Positions 21,301-33,812 of a stretch of DNA of 64,000 nucleotides are shown one piece after another; position 1 is the stretch's first letter; each line of letters begins with the position of its first letter. The notes below the pieces were generated by a model. That model searched no databases. It saw only the letters and a program-made list of their open reading frames with translations, and was not told the DNA's origin. A program made the position numbers and the translations under genes. The stretch comes from Sialis fuliginosa (Eukaryota > Arthropoda > Insecta > Megaloptera > Sialidae), in the NCBI GenBank assembly GCA_961205875.1, contig OY540813.1:22663001-22727000 (forward strand), read 5' to 3'.

Positions 21301-24180
21301 GATTTGTATACAGAGTGTCACAGTTTCAAAAGATCTTACAATTAAAACAAGTATAGTATTCAGCATAAAATCAGCAATGTGTAAAAAATAATAGAGTGCA
21401 ATTAAAAAAATAAATAGGCCCCGTTAAACGCCACAAAAAATATTCATTTATATCACCAAAAGTAGAGTTAAATAACATGTTTTTATTTCAGCTTTCTAAG
21501 GAAAGCTGTTTAAAAAAAAATTGCCTGGTCCTTCGATGCCAGACATCCTGTTTATACATATATTTTCAGACAGTATTAGTGATTATCATAATCAGCGATG
21601 TGCAAGCTGTGCTTTGCAACACACCTGGAGTTGTGAAGAAAATAAAGAAAAGCAAAATTGTACTAAAATATAGTTTGCCCACCTCTGAAATTAACACTTT
21701 AATCGCCATGATTGATTGCAATATATTAGAGACTAGCGCATTGGCCCAGTGTTACCCGGGGATATTAATTTAATTAAACATAAAGTAATCATGTCCACCT
21801 GACATGCCCACCCAACATGCTAACAACACACGGTTCACCACGAATTGTTTTTTCCGGCTTCATGAAATTTACCCAAAATATCCACAAATTATACACCTAA
21901 ACTTAACCTATCCATTAGTGAAAACCGCAATAAAATCCATTCAGTAGTTATTGAAAAAATCGTGTAAAATTATATTTTCTCCCAGGAAACAACAGGTCTT
22001 ATCTTAGAATTTGTATGAAAATCAAAAATAAATAAATAGGTTACCTTTCTTGGAAGTTCTTTATTGTAATTTATAAAAATCCGTTTATTTATATTGTAAA
22101 ATGCATATTTTTCATTCAAACTCATGGTGGAAAGATATATATTTGTAGGTATCATGATTCAAACTAACATTCACATATAGTAATTGTTTTCAGCGTCTTA
22201 TATTCCATGGCTACTGTGTTTATATTGTTAGCCACGATACTGCTCGTAAAAATTATCTGACTATTGGTGAAAACCGCATTGAAATTGGTTCAGTAATTCC
22301 GGAGTCTATGTCACACACAAACGAACATTCATTTTTATATATATAGATAATACAAAATATTGAAAAATTGTTAATGAGACATATTTTTATATTAACCACA
22401 TATTTCCATTTTTTCAAAATACATTTGTTGTAATTTTCATTATTTATGATTAAATCGTCAAATATAAGTACATGACATAATTGCAGAATATGTCAGTGGT
22501 AATTAAGAAATGGCTATCAATATGTCTGTCTTTGTTTATAAACAAATACATATATTTTTTTTACATTCTTGCATACGATTAAAGTGTTAAATACAGTGAT
22601 CATTATTGCATAGTTCTTCATTTAGATTCATATGTTGACTGATTATCTAAAACGTTTGATAAGACTGTTTATCCATATTTATCAACAAAATTAGTTCTTG
22701 TGCAGGTTTTACTGTGCTGTTTTCAATAAAAATAAGTTATTCGCAAATAAAATATTTTGGATAAAATATTAGGGAAAAAATTAGTTATCATCATTTGATT
22801 TTTAAGAAATAATAAAATCTCAGGAAAAGTATTATTGTTTTGTGTACATAGGAAAATAGTATGTAAGCTCATGTCATTCCATGATAATTTTTGGCATGAA
22901 TTTTCAATGATTGGACGTTTGCTTTTAATTTGGAATGCTTCGTTGAAAATTCAGTGGTTTTGTATAATAAATTAGGGACATTATTATTGTCGACAATACT
23001 AATCTGTTTTGAGTTGTCAATTAATTTTAAAAAAATATGTAAATATGGATTATAAGCTTCTGTAAATATTTTTAAATAAATGTGTATAATGAAAGTAAAC
23101 TTATGTCTATTTTTTACAGCTGTCGTTTGTTAGATAATCAAATTTGATAGCCTATAAAATAAAGGTTTTTTATAGTTTTTTTCTAATTAAAGTGAGGTTA
23201 TATTTTTTAATTTTTTATGTTGATATTTATTTCAGAAGTTTTTTGTTAATAAAATAAATCATGCAAATTAATTAATTATAATACATACATTGATGTTTCC
23301 TTTAATTTATAATTATTACTATTCTTGCACTACCAGCTACCATTTTTGATATCTATACATAAAGAACATACGATAACCAAAAATGTTTGACAGTTTTACG
23401 AAGTTTTTAAACCGATGAATTTTGTGTTAGTGGAAAAATGTCGTTTTATAATATTTTTGATACGTATTACAACTTAAAAAAGTACTTAACTATATATAAT
23501 TATATGATCTATAATTGAATATTGATTTCAGCGTGAAACAGTGACAGTTTCTTATTATTGTGATAATGTTTATTTACTTTGCTTTACCGATAACTGAAAA
23601 ATAATGTGGTAAGTTTGATGACTGAAGAGAAAATCAAAACATAAGGTAATTATTTTGTTTTATGTTGACATTGATAATTATTATTAATTTAATTTTGGTA
23701 ATTCAGTTAAAACAGACGGGCTAGTAGCTTGCACTTGTTATAAAATATAATTGCGGTGTGCAAACAAATTCAAAAGTAACTTACATTTTGAATTCACCTT
23801 ATGTAATTGAAAACGAAAAATTACATATAGGAATATAGGCCATCGACTTGGCTTTAAAAAAGCGTCAGGAAAAAAACCAACGAAGGTACTATAGTAGCTA
23901 ATATTGATAAAAATAATAAATTGGGTATTTATAAGAAAAACCTCATATAATGTACCTATGTTCTATTTATTTAAAATTGATTTAAAAAAAATATTTGAAA
24001 TGGTTCATAACAAAAAAATGTTTATAATAAAAGTTGCGTTAAATGTTTATAAAAAACTGTACACAGAACATTAATTTAATTTAGATGATAATTTTTAAAA
24101 TTTTATTTACGCGAACACGCAATTTTTCTAGACAAAAACTTATGATAGATTATTAAAGAAAATTAAACGTAGGAGTTTCA
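21301..24180 (+). other. Intergenic AT-rich DNA with RTE-like tails
   Basis: No supported gene. Two segments (about 21875-21966 and 22190-22349) contain GTGAAAACCGC, then a phrase with TTCAGTA(G/A)TT. The second adds GGAGTCTATG, ACAAACGAACATTC and a short TA-rich tail. This is the appearance of 3' ends of RTE-type non-LTR retrotransposons. The remainder is simple AT-rich sequence. Confidence 0.4.
22190..22349 (+). mobile_element. RTE-like non-LTR retrotransposon 3' tail
   Basis: GTGAAAACCGCATTGAAATT, then GGTTCAGTAATTCCGGAGTC, then CACAAACGAACATTC and a TATATATATAGAT tail. This order is typical of the 3' end of RTE/BovB-related elements in many animals. No reverse-transcriptase frame is attached, so it is a 5'-truncated copy. 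Family assignment is from motif memory only. Confidence 0.45.
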
Positions 24181-24235
24181 GAATCACTTCTGAAGAAGAC
24201 TCCAACATGAGAGTCGAAACGTCAAGTGTAAAAAT
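24180..24235 (+). repeat. Degenerate hammerhead/Penelope-type motif
   Basis: CTGAAGA, an extra A, stem GACTC / GAGTC, then GAAACGTC. Same layout as the motif at 6605-6676 but with no room for stem III, so unlikely to be active. It marks a dispersed element of the same kind. Confidence 0.35.
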
Positions 24236-24417
24236 ACGACAACGTGGACAACAGCCCGAAAAGTTAGCTACTATAAACGTAGGATTGGTTGCTAACTACA
24301 AAAAATAGAGAAACAAAAATTGGTTCCAGATTTAAAAATGTATCGAAAAAGTAGCGAATTAAAAAAAAAACAATAAAAAAATCAAATAAAAATAAACAAA
24401 TAAAACCGACTTCAAAA

Positions 24418-24575
24418 TATCTGCCATGGGAGCCACGGGATTTTCTTATACGTAATACTGAGAGTGAACAGTACACGTGATTCTAATTTTATTAAAAAAA
24501 TATTTCTAACAAACTAATAAATGACAAAATAAAATTGATGGGACATAAATTATAGAGAAAATTAAAAAAAACCGT
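24418..24575 (-). repeat. Dispersed element end (GTATTACGTATAAGAAA family)
   Basis: Contains CCATGGGAGCCACGGGATTT, TCTTATACGTAATACTGAG and GATGGGACATAAATTATAG. The same segment occurs in the opposite orientation at about 38460-38590. Shorter copies of the end are at about 43615 and 50395. Probably a class II-type non-autonomous element; superfamily not identified. Confidence 0.6.
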
Positions 24576-24598
24576 CCAAATCAGTGCATATGTGTATA

Positions 24599-24795
24599 AG
24601 GTAACAAAGTTGTTTTCTATATAAACATATATGGACAATTTTAAGTGGGATTTATTTCTTTTTATAAAAGATGTTTAATAATACGGTGCATTGTTTATTG
24701 ATTCCAAAATATTCTCTAAATTTGAATGTAACTAACAATAATTAATGTTTTTTCTTCTGGGACAAGTTTATCTGCAACGAATTTTGAAACGACCC
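24599..24795 (+). repeat. Half copy of the GGGTCATTTC foldback element
   Basis: Matches one arm of the complete foldback at 47425-47813: GGTAACAAAGTTGTTTTCTA, AAAAGATGTTTAATAATACG, then TTTATCTGCAACGAATTTTG and GAAACGACCC. The opposite arm is absent. Confidence 0.65.
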
Positions 24796-25995
24796 TTATA
24801 ATTTTATTATTTTATTTTGAAGTACAAATGTTGTTGTTAACAATGAATATTGATATCCGGCAAGTGACGCTCTCTGCTTCTTTGGTATGATAATATTCTT
24901 TTACAAAAATGTTCGATAACATTTTCGTTAACATTCAATTTCGTCGATTACTTGAGTAATGTTAACTCGAAGCTGTTCAGTTGTTTGAGGATTGTTAGCG
25001 TAAACTCTTACCTTCCAATGACCCCAGACCCCACAGGAAATAATCTAGTCGTGTGAAATCGCACGACTTATATAGGCAGCCAATTTACGTCAGCTCTTCG
25101 AGAAATTATTCGATCGTCAAATCTCATGATAAATTTGTGGAATGAATTGAAATTTTTTGTGTCATCTTTAGGCCTTTTCGTATAAAAAAGGTCCTTACGC
25201 TCATAACTCTAACTCTACTCCTTTATTTGTTATAAATTTTTAAAAGTTCATGAAACTTTAGGTATTTTCAATCATGAAAATGTTTACTTGTTATCATACT
25301 TTATATTTTTTTTTATAATCTTCAACTGAATGTTAACAATAATGGTATACTTCAATTTCAAGATTCTTACCGGCAACCACCGAAGTTTTGACTAATTAAT
25401 TCTGTACTAGTATCTATGGATTAGTTATGGAATTTAGAGCAGTGACACTTCAACTAATTGTAACACAGTTGGCATCTTTGACCGTACAAAATAATTTTCA
25501 TAACATCACCACTGTTTTAATACCGTTTGTATTTACCTACAACGCGTGCGCGAAACTTGTCAAAGTCATCAACTCCAAAAGAACTGTCATATAAGTTTGA
25601 TATCTCAGTTGAAAGTGCTTGTTAGCTAACAAATTTGTTAGGTCCTTTATGATACCGGACATTAGTTCAAAAATTTATAACGGCACGTGGAGGCTCTCAA
25701 AATTGGTATTTGATATTGATTTTCTATTTTTTGTGCTATTTTTGACGATAGAAAAACATTTTGGCCGATTTCGCTAACCCCTAGCTACTCCACTGTTTAC
25801 AAACAATTGTCTAACAATGAATTAAAAAAAAAAGCTTTTTTGGTCATCAGATAAAATAAAATTCAATTTTACAACGCCCATACCAAATAATAATAACGAT
25901 TCTAAAAAAAAACTATTTTTACGGATTTATAAAATAATAGAATTTGTTTTATTTAAATTGTACCTCTTATTATATAATACAAATAAATATTATTT

Positions 25996-26198
25996 TATGG
26001 ATCTTGGCTTCTGGGTGTAAGCCGCGTCGATTTGGTCGTGTTATCAGCCAACGTTTCGTCACAATTGCACATCTTCAGGATTCTTCTAACTTCGCTTTTA
26101 GAAGAGCCCTGAAGATGTCCACTGCAATGTGTGACGAGGCGTTGATCGATAACACGACCAAATCGACGTAGCTTACACCCAGAATCCAAGATCCATAT
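25996..26198. repeat. ~200-bp palindrome (Penelope-like motif in each arm)
   Basis: Near-complete hairpin. The left arm starts ATGGATCTTGGCTTCTGGGT and the right arm ends ACCCAGAATCCAAGATCCAT. Each arm holds a GATTTGGTCGTGTTATC-type phrase and a CTGAAGATGTCC or GAAACGTTGG-like phrase, as in Penelope-like terminal repeats. The two frames at 25944-26171 and 25995-26201 come from this palindrome and are not genes. Confidence 0.65.
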
Positions 26199-26369
26199 CA
26201 AAAAATATTATTTTAATTATTAATAAAACACTATATCGACATACATAACTCCTTTAAATCATATTTTTACCCCCTATATAGTCGTAAATTGGGAACGTTA
26301 TTTACAAGCGTTGTTAACATATATGGTATATATATATATATGTATAAATATATATGAGAAGCGAGAGAC

Positions 26370-26558
26370 ACGTTGTAGCAAGCAGCCCATCTCTAACGAT
26401 TAGCAATAAATCGTTCGGTAGCGACACCGATTCGAGCTGTATCAGATTCATAATAATTGGGTAACGCGATTGTGCTACACCACACTCACGATAAATAACG
26501 TCTGTGTGTAAATGTAACGCTAGGTTCTGTCACATAATGCGTTTGTAACGTAAGACGA
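26370..26558 (+). promoter_or_regulatory. CpG-rich segment after TATA tract, ending in a strong donor
   Basis: TATATAAATATATATGAGAA at about 26340 leads into ~190 bases with about twenty CpG dinucleotides, in sharp contrast with its surroundings. It ends at GACGA|GTAAGTATAC, a near-consensus 5' splice site at 26559. It may be a promoter plus non-coding first exon of a plus-strand gene, or part of a solo LTR; it contains AATAAA at about 26405. No coding frame is seen. Confidence 0.3.
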
Positions 26559-26639
26559 GTAAGTATACAGTGTTCACTCACAATCAGTATGTTGTAGTGC
26601 CGTCAGGGGCGTCCGGACCGCCCCTAAGATTCAACGCGA

Positions 26640-27960
26640 AATGTTAGTAATTTTACAATAATGATTTACAACAAGTGGAAAAAAATAACAGTAGATCGAG
26701 GATGTTATTTTAAGCAAAAAACTTGATGTGAACATGTGTTCGAAAAATTTTTCGTAAGGGAGCTACTGCCTTTTAAAAATTTTGCTCAAAATTAGTGTTT
26801 ATTTAATAGCTAGAGAACCCATTGTGGTACAGTTATCAAACTCGATAACTGGTTTAGTATTAATAAGTGTTATCAATTTTCAGTATCAAACAATAATAAT
26901 TTAGACCAGGGATGTATGGGGCCAGTGGGTCCGCCGATTTTTATTAAGTATTTTTGTGTTCTTTAATTTTTTTCTGAGTTGGGTATTTGTAGAAGATTAT
27001 ATGACGTACAATACACAAAAATATACTTTGTTCATTTGTCATTGGATCAATCGTTTCCGAGATATACATATAGTATTGCAGAATTTTACTTAATACCGAA
27101 TACCGATGCTTCAAATTACACAAAATAAGCTTATATTCTAGTTCTATGATTAAAAATAAGAAATCGTTTATTATAAAGTAAGAATAAATGATAACAATAG
27201 TAAAGAAAGTACGTTCTCGATGACTAAAAGAAGTTTGAAAACGGAAATAATGTAACTATGGGTAAAAAATAAATGGAGATTGAGTAGAGTTATGCAATTT
27301 AAAAAGGTTATGAGTATAACCTAAAAAAGGGAAACTAATGTGATATATAGCGCAAAGATGAGTAATCTTAAGATAATAATAAAACAATTACAAAAAACAA
27401 ATATCTAAATTGTTTTTTTCCATGTATCATAATAAAAATCTGTATTATCTACAACTAATCTAACTTATGTTAATGGTGTTGTTTTCAACGTTGTCGTAGC
27501 ATTACTAAAATTTCACCTTGAACGCGCCTAAAGAAGAATAACTAAAATTTTTTTTATAGCTCGAAATCTCGACTTTTCAAAGATTGAAGTTGGATTTATA
27601 ATACAAAGAAACAAAAATCATATGTTTTTGTAAATTTCGAAAGGATATACGGCGAAGTTAATATTTTTATAGGCAAAACATATTTAAGTTATTCGAAAGC
27701 GTAGAATATCAGCCTCGAAATGCCTTTTTTTATTTACAATTGTGCAGAAACCCCCGTGGAATCACACCTAGTAGACGGCGCCTATGTCTATATACATGTG
27801 ATTTATTAGTGCGTTTTTGTTCGATATCTCCTCTCATTTAAGAGATAGAGACACGATTCAAAATTTGAATTTTAATATAAGTAAAAATGCACATTATAAA
27901 ATATTGAAATAGACAGTGTATAAAAAATTAAATTAAAAAAAATGGAATCACTCATTTATT
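26640..27960. other. Intergenic, with one dispersed repeat
   Basis: AT-rich. The segment about 26686-26845 (ACAGTAGATCGAGGATGTTA to AACCCATTGTGGTACAG) is a direct dispersed copy of 53971-54113. GACCAGGGATGTATGGGGCC at about 26905 resembles a transposon end. Nothing coding is visible. Confidence 0.5.
26686..26845 (+). repeat. Dispersed repeat, copy 1 (pair at 53971)
   Basis: Shares AGTAGATCGAGGATGT, TTTTAAGCAAAAAAC and TTAGTGTTTATTTAAT, TAGAGAACCCATTGTGGTAC with the copy near 53971. Same orientation, diverged in the middle. Confidence 0.65.
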
Positions 27961-27969
27961 TCTACCTTT

Positions 27970-29225
27970 TTAGGTTTCCGTAAAAAACTAGGAAACCTTA
28001 TAGTTTCGCCATGTCCGTCCGTCCGTCCTCAAAAATTTTAAGCCGATTAAGATGAAATTTGGTATACAGACGAAGACTGATAACCCAAAAACAGAAATGA
28101 TAATATTTTTGAAAAAAAATTTTTTTTGACCCCCTTTCCATAGACTGAAAAGTATTTTCAAAAAAAAATTTTCACTTAATCCATTAAGTGGGGAGTCTTT
28201 AGATAGGTCTCCTAAAATTCAATAAAAAATGCAATATGACATTTTGATTTTAACCCTTCAGTCACGATATAATTGCGTTCAAAGTCGTGATAAAAGCGTC
28301 CCCCCCACCCTAATTTCTTAACTATCAATTTAAAAAAATTGAAAAAATTCATGAATGTAGCCTTTAATTAGTACTTCCACTGAAAATTATAACGAACACT
28401 GTCAAAATTATTTTGGCCCCCACTCTCATTGACTGAAAAATGAACTCACAATTTGTGATGTCATTGGATAGGTATCCTAAAATGCAACAAAAAATGTTAA
28501 ATGATCTTTTGATTTTAACCCTTTAGTCACGATATATTTGCATTTAAATGTCGTTATCAGAGCGTCCCCCCCCTTTAATTTCTAAACTATCTTTTTAAAA
28601 AATCAGAAAAAAAATTAGAATGTAGCTTTTAATTAGTACTTCCACTGAAAATTATAACGTACACTGTCAAAATTATTTTGGACCCCCCTCCCATAGACTA
28701 AAAAATGAACTCACATTTTTTTTTTCACTTAACCCATTGAGTGGGATGTCATTAGATAGGTCTCCCAAAATGCAACAAAACTTGTTAAATGATCTTTTGA
28801 TTTTAACACTTCAGTCACGATATAGTCGCATTTAAATGTCGTTGTCAGAGCGTCCCCCCCACCCTAATTTCTAAACTATCTATTCAAAAAATCTGAAAAA
28901 AAATCAGAATGTAGCTTTGAGTTAGTACTTTCACTGAAAATTATAACGAACACTGTCAAAATTATTTTGGACCCCCTCCCATAGACTGAAAATTGTTCTC
29001 AAATTTTTTTTCACTTAACCCATTGAGTGGGGTATCTTTAGATAGGTCTCCTAAAATGCAACAAAAAATGTTATATGACCTTTTGATTTTAACCCTTCAG
29101 TCACGATATATTTGCATTTAAATGTAATTATCAGAGCGTCCGTTGAAATAATTCTTGTTTATAAATCGTAATGACTACGGAAACCTATCATGTGCGTGCC
29201 CAACACGCACTTGGCCATTTTATTA
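27970..29225. repeat. Transposon-like element with ~0.27-0.29 kb tandem repeats
   Basis: Starts AGGTTTCCGTAAAAAACTAG with the CCGTCCGTCCGTCC and GAAATTTGGTATACAG phrases common to certain insect TIR elements. It ends with GACTACGGAAACCTATC and CGTGCCCAACACGCACTTGG. Inside, a unit marked by GTCACGATATA recurs at about 28261, 28526, 28814 and 29100 (spacings 265, 288, 286). Units share ATGCAACAAAAAATGTTA, CTTCCACTGAAAATTATAAC and CCCCCC runs. No transposase frame. Confidence 0.65.
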
Positions 29226-31200
29226 TTTATTTCTTGTTAAGGATGTCTATACAGTGGTAAGAGTGGCACAATATTAAAAAAAAACGTCAAGGGGTTAATG
29301 AGAAAAAGTATTTAAAAAAATTATGTTTTAGATATTACTTTGAAAAATCATTTTCATTAGCAGTAGTTTTAAACTTTTAACTATGAACCACCTACAACTC
29401 ATGTACAATTAAATTATTTTGTACAACTATACCAGTGTCCATTAAAAAACTACAAACTTTTCAAAATTCAACCATTACAAAACTTTTTTGAAGTTATACT
29501 TCTTTAGACGCGTTTAAGGTGGATGGCAAATGAAATGCGTTGTAAAGCACGTACCATGTAAGGAAAACAATACCATAAAGTTAGGTTAGGTGTAGATAAT
29601 AAAGATTTCTGTTATGATAGTCAGTAAAACAGGTTTTTAGTTTTGTATTTACATGTTAGTTGTCACTACGCTAACTAAGTAAAACTTCTAACGCACGTTC
29701 TTAATTACACACACTCCTTTTTTTAAATGGAACACTATAAATTTTTATGTAACTTTAAATTACCTGTAACTTTTGTACAATAAGTTCTATATGTAAAATC
29801 ATTATTTTTCATGTGATTTCTATTCGTTCGTTTCTTTAAATAATCATTGTTTTGTTACATTGGTTAGGATTAATCACGGACAAACGGGTTTGACGGGATA
29901 GCAGTACAATTCCCAAAGGGTTTCCCAAATGTGGACCACCGATCGTAGAAATAGATATTAAAGTAATGAGTCGCCATAACTATTTGTCCCAGGACAGTCA
30001 CCCGACGCCATCTTAATTACACTACACAGCGTTGGATATGTTTTCCGCATCGTACCAATTCAGAATTAAAAGATTAACTCATAACAAAATTAACAGTCGA
30101 AAAAATCGATGTTTTAATAAGGCTTTATAAGGGACGAAACGAGAGTCTCGTTTTATAAAAGTTTAATCCGGTTTCGTCCCAGTGAGAAGCTTTAATTTTT
30201 AATAATAGAGTTTCAATCTAGTTAGTCATTTTCTATTCAATTAAAATAATTTTTATTTAATTTTACAATACTTCATACCTATACAGCATAGAGAATTAAA
30301 AAAATGAATTGAAAAAATGTTGTGTTGTTTACGTTAAAATTAGGAAAACTTCGATTGAACTTTGATAGTGAAGAGGAGGGGTACATATATATATAAAACA
30401 TTTAAACGGAAATAACGAAATAATTTTTGGAATGGTGCGCAATAGAAATAAATGTGAAAAGTTGTAGAGAATTTTACTATCGAAAATTTACGATTTAACC
30501 ATTTTTCGGTATTACAAATCGTTTAGTTAGAAGATACAGAACAGTCTCGCTAATTGGACACCATGAAAACTAGCCTGTACTGTCTAATTTCTAAATGCCC
30601 ATAGAAAATAAAGAACTGTTTTGGTTCAATGTCTAATTTCCGAATGCTATTTAATTGTAGAATGATTTTAATTGTGGAGCACTGGCTTCAAGATCCGCAA
30701 GCTCAAAAATGACGAATTACTGAACTTGTCTAACAAACAAACGTCTGATTAGTGAGCTTTTACTGCATTCGTTTGTGTATAATAATGTATACAAAAAAGT
30801 CTTATGGTTAGTTAATATTTTTGTGAAATAAGCAAGAACAACATGCATATTTTCACATTTTATTTGTCACAAATAACAAGGAGAAAACGTGCAGTATAAA
30901 TATTAAATATTCCAACAGTAGACGTACCTGTAAACTATTTTACCTCAAATCAACAAAATGTTACTTTGATCTCTCTGTAGAGTCCATATGTTGACAAATT
31001 AGTTTCAGTACTTCTGGAGAGTTATGTACATTTGCCTAGAGAGCCTTGGAGCCAAATGGCGCTTGCCTATGATATTTAGTTATTGAACAAGTCCCATTAA
31101 AGTTAGTACAATTTGTAATTATCGTAAACTCTGCAGTGCTGTAAAATTAAATTATTTGTTTCTAATAAAACTGCTACCAGATTTATGTTTAGTTTTAACA
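29226..31200. other. Intergenic, small stem-loop near 30131
   Basis: AT-rich with no gene. GGGACGAAAC (30131-30140) and GTTTCGTCCC (30171-30180) form a 10-bp stem. CAAAGGGTTTCCCAAATGTG at about 29915 looks like a transposon end. Otherwise nothing is seen. Confidence 0.45.
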
Positions 31201-31204
31201 TATG

Positions 31205-31545
31205 TAAATAAAAAATCAATTTTTTAGGTCAACCTCGAGGATTTTTATGAATTTACAGTATGTTATAAAGACTTTTGTAAGAATATGTTCCAGCATAATT
31301 TTAATTTTTTATAATTATTTATAAAAAAGTTATAATGCATTGATAATTTTGCGTAAAAAGCACAGTTTTTAAGATATTTGCCATAAAAAAATAGCTAAAA
31401 AATTCAATACGTTATAACTTTTTTATAAATAATTATAAAAAATTAAAATTACGCCGGAACATATCCTTACAAAAGCCTGTATAACATACTGTAAATTCAT
31501 GAAAATCCTCAAGGTTGACCTTAAAAGTGAGTTTTTATTTATGGA
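31205..31545. repeat. Inverted repeat with ~135-bp arms
   Basis: Left arm has AGGTCAACCTCGAGGATTTT, TGAATTTACAGTATGTTATA; right arm has TATAACATACTGTAAATTCA and CCTCAAGGTTGACCTT. The central part around 31345-31400 is unpaired. The frame at 31423-31635 minus overlaps the right arm and is not a gene. Confidence 0.7.
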
Positions 31546-32962
31546 ATGACCCATACACGTGATCTGCAATATGCAGATCTTAAAACGACTTATTATTGAT
31601 GATATAATGGTGTTACGCAAAAGAAGGAGGTACAAGGGGCAATCCTCACCTTGTAAATTTAATATTTAATATTTAAAAATAAAATGCGAAATGAGTCGTA
31701 TTTAAATCATTAATCATTAAGTTCCTCCCCACCCCCGGTCAAAATTTATGGTATTCCGCCGTCACCGGATGGCTTGTAAATATTTTTATAGTACGTACGA
31801 ATATTTAAAACTTCCGTGGTCATTTTAAAGTAATTGTTATTGTTACGTACCAACTAAATGTATCACTTTTTTATAAAGAGAATATTTCTATCTATAAAAT
31901 TGGGTATTTCAATTAAAAAAATGTATTTTTCATAATATTTCTGAAATTCGACGTGTAATTGTTTTTTTGACAACATATTATTCTTCCTGGTAAAATAACT
32001 AATATTTACCTTATTTAGCCGACTAATAGTAATGTTAGCAATGATCACTTGGTTTTCACGAACACCTGTATATACAAAATGACCCCAATATATGTGTAAT
32101 ATAAATAATGTCGTGCCTATAAATTAAAATCAAATCGAATTTCGATTAGGTATATAATATGTACTTACAGATTAATAAATTAATAATTTAGTATTAAATA
32201 CGTAAAATTTTAATCGTGTAAGTAAATGACGGTATGAAATAGTCGTATTCGTATTAATGAATTATTAATTTTTAATTAAATACCTAATGTATTGATATTC
32301 AATATAATGTTATATAATATAATACATATAATATAATGAAAGAATTAAGTTTTTAGGGTCCTGAATACAGGATGATCCATTTAAACTAATTGTAAGCCAG
32401 CTAAATATCTCGAAAAAAGCGTGTTCAGAAAAAAAATGTTTTGTTTCGAGGGACAAATAAAATGATGTTATTAATTTTCAATTTACTGGTCGTTTTCAGG
32501 GTCAATTAAAGGTCATTTTTTTAAATGGAAACCGTTATTTTTTTACAAACAACTTTTGTGGGAAACATTTTCTTACCCGAGTTGAATTTTCTAAGGTTTG
32601 TATTTATCAAAATAGATAGAGATTTTTTGAACTTTTAGAAATTTTGTGTGTATAGAAATCAATGTTCCATAGGTTTCCATTTAAAGAAAATATTGAACAT
32701 GAAATTGTCCATTAAATTTAAAAATAATAATGCCATTTTGGTTGCTTCTCGAAACAATATAACTGAAATATTTAAATAACTAGTTGTTTAATATATGGTA
32801 TAATAAGTACGTGTATTATGAATATAGTGCGTGGGCCAACCTTTACATTTCCCCTAACGTTTTGGGAATTGTTATGTAGTAATATATTTTTTAAATGCGT
32901 CATTGACACGCTGTCAGTTAGTATTATAATTTCATTATTATAGTGTTTTTAATATAGTAGAT
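31546..32962. other. Intergenic AT-rich DNA
   Basis: No supported gene. ACAGGATGATCCATTTAAAC at about 32369 is an ACAGGNTGNTCC-type repeat end. A short CCACCCCCGGTC patch lies near 31730. Confidence 0.4.
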
Positions 32963-33812
32963 ATTAGGGTGTGTCAAAAAAAATATTTTGCTCTCGTTAC
33001 GAAACACGTTAGTTTTTGACCTAAAAATTACGCTCACCGAAGAATTACCCTGTAGTTCAATTTAAAGAGGTGCCGCAAAAAGGGATCCCATTTAAATAAC
33101 ATGGGAGAAATATTATTTGGTACTAAAGTTGGTATTACTCATTCATGATAAGCGATCAAAAATTTTTAAGGATATCATTTTATAGAAGACAAAATTCTAT
33201 ACAAAAGTGTCTACAAAGTCATGTCTCTCAATTCAACGTATCAAAAGTGACAGGCATTCAAAGTGATTTATTTGTTAAATTGTACGTCTCTCTTACGGCT
33301 AAACTATTGTTTCTATAAAAATAAGTTAAATGGTAATTTTGTAGGAAATTAAATTCTTTATAAAAATAGTTCAGAGAGCTATAGGTGTAAATGCAATGAG
33401 TTTAAACTTATAAGCGTTTTGAATATTTATTTGTTTACAAAATTCATCATTTTAACGTCAATTTTCTATAAATATCAATTGAATAGCAATATATTACCCT
33501 GCTACTGAGCTGTCGGAAAAGGTATGACCAAGCCGATAACTAAAATTATTAGAACATAATTTTATTCTCTATAAAATGACATTTTTACATTATTTTATCA
33601 GTTAGAATGAATTAGTAATACCAACTTTAGTACTAAAGAATTTTTTTCCATGTTATTTAAATGGGAAACAAGACCCCCCCCCCCTGTGGCACTTCTTAAA
33701 ATTGAACTACAGGGTAATCCTTATAGGGGGATTTATTTTGAGTCATTAACTACCTTATTTCGTAACGAGAGCGAGGAAAAAATATTGATTTTTTTTGACA
33801 CATCCTAATAGA
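32963..33812. repeat. 850-bp foldback element, TTAGGNTGTGTC ends
   Basis: Left end ATTAGGGTGTGTCAAAAAAA, right end TTTTTTTGACACATCCTAAT. Arms of about 200-250 bp pair through GCTCTCGTTACGAAACACG / TATTTCGTAACGAGAGCGAG, ACCCTGTAGTTCAATTTAA / GAACTACAGGGTAATCC and GTTGGTATTACTCATTC / GAATTAGTAATACCAAC. No transposase; non-autonomous. Confidence 0.7.

Noticed and set aside
21477-21773. 98-codon frame downstream of dom
   Set aside because: No domain, adjacent to RTE-like tails; likely chance or repeat-derived.
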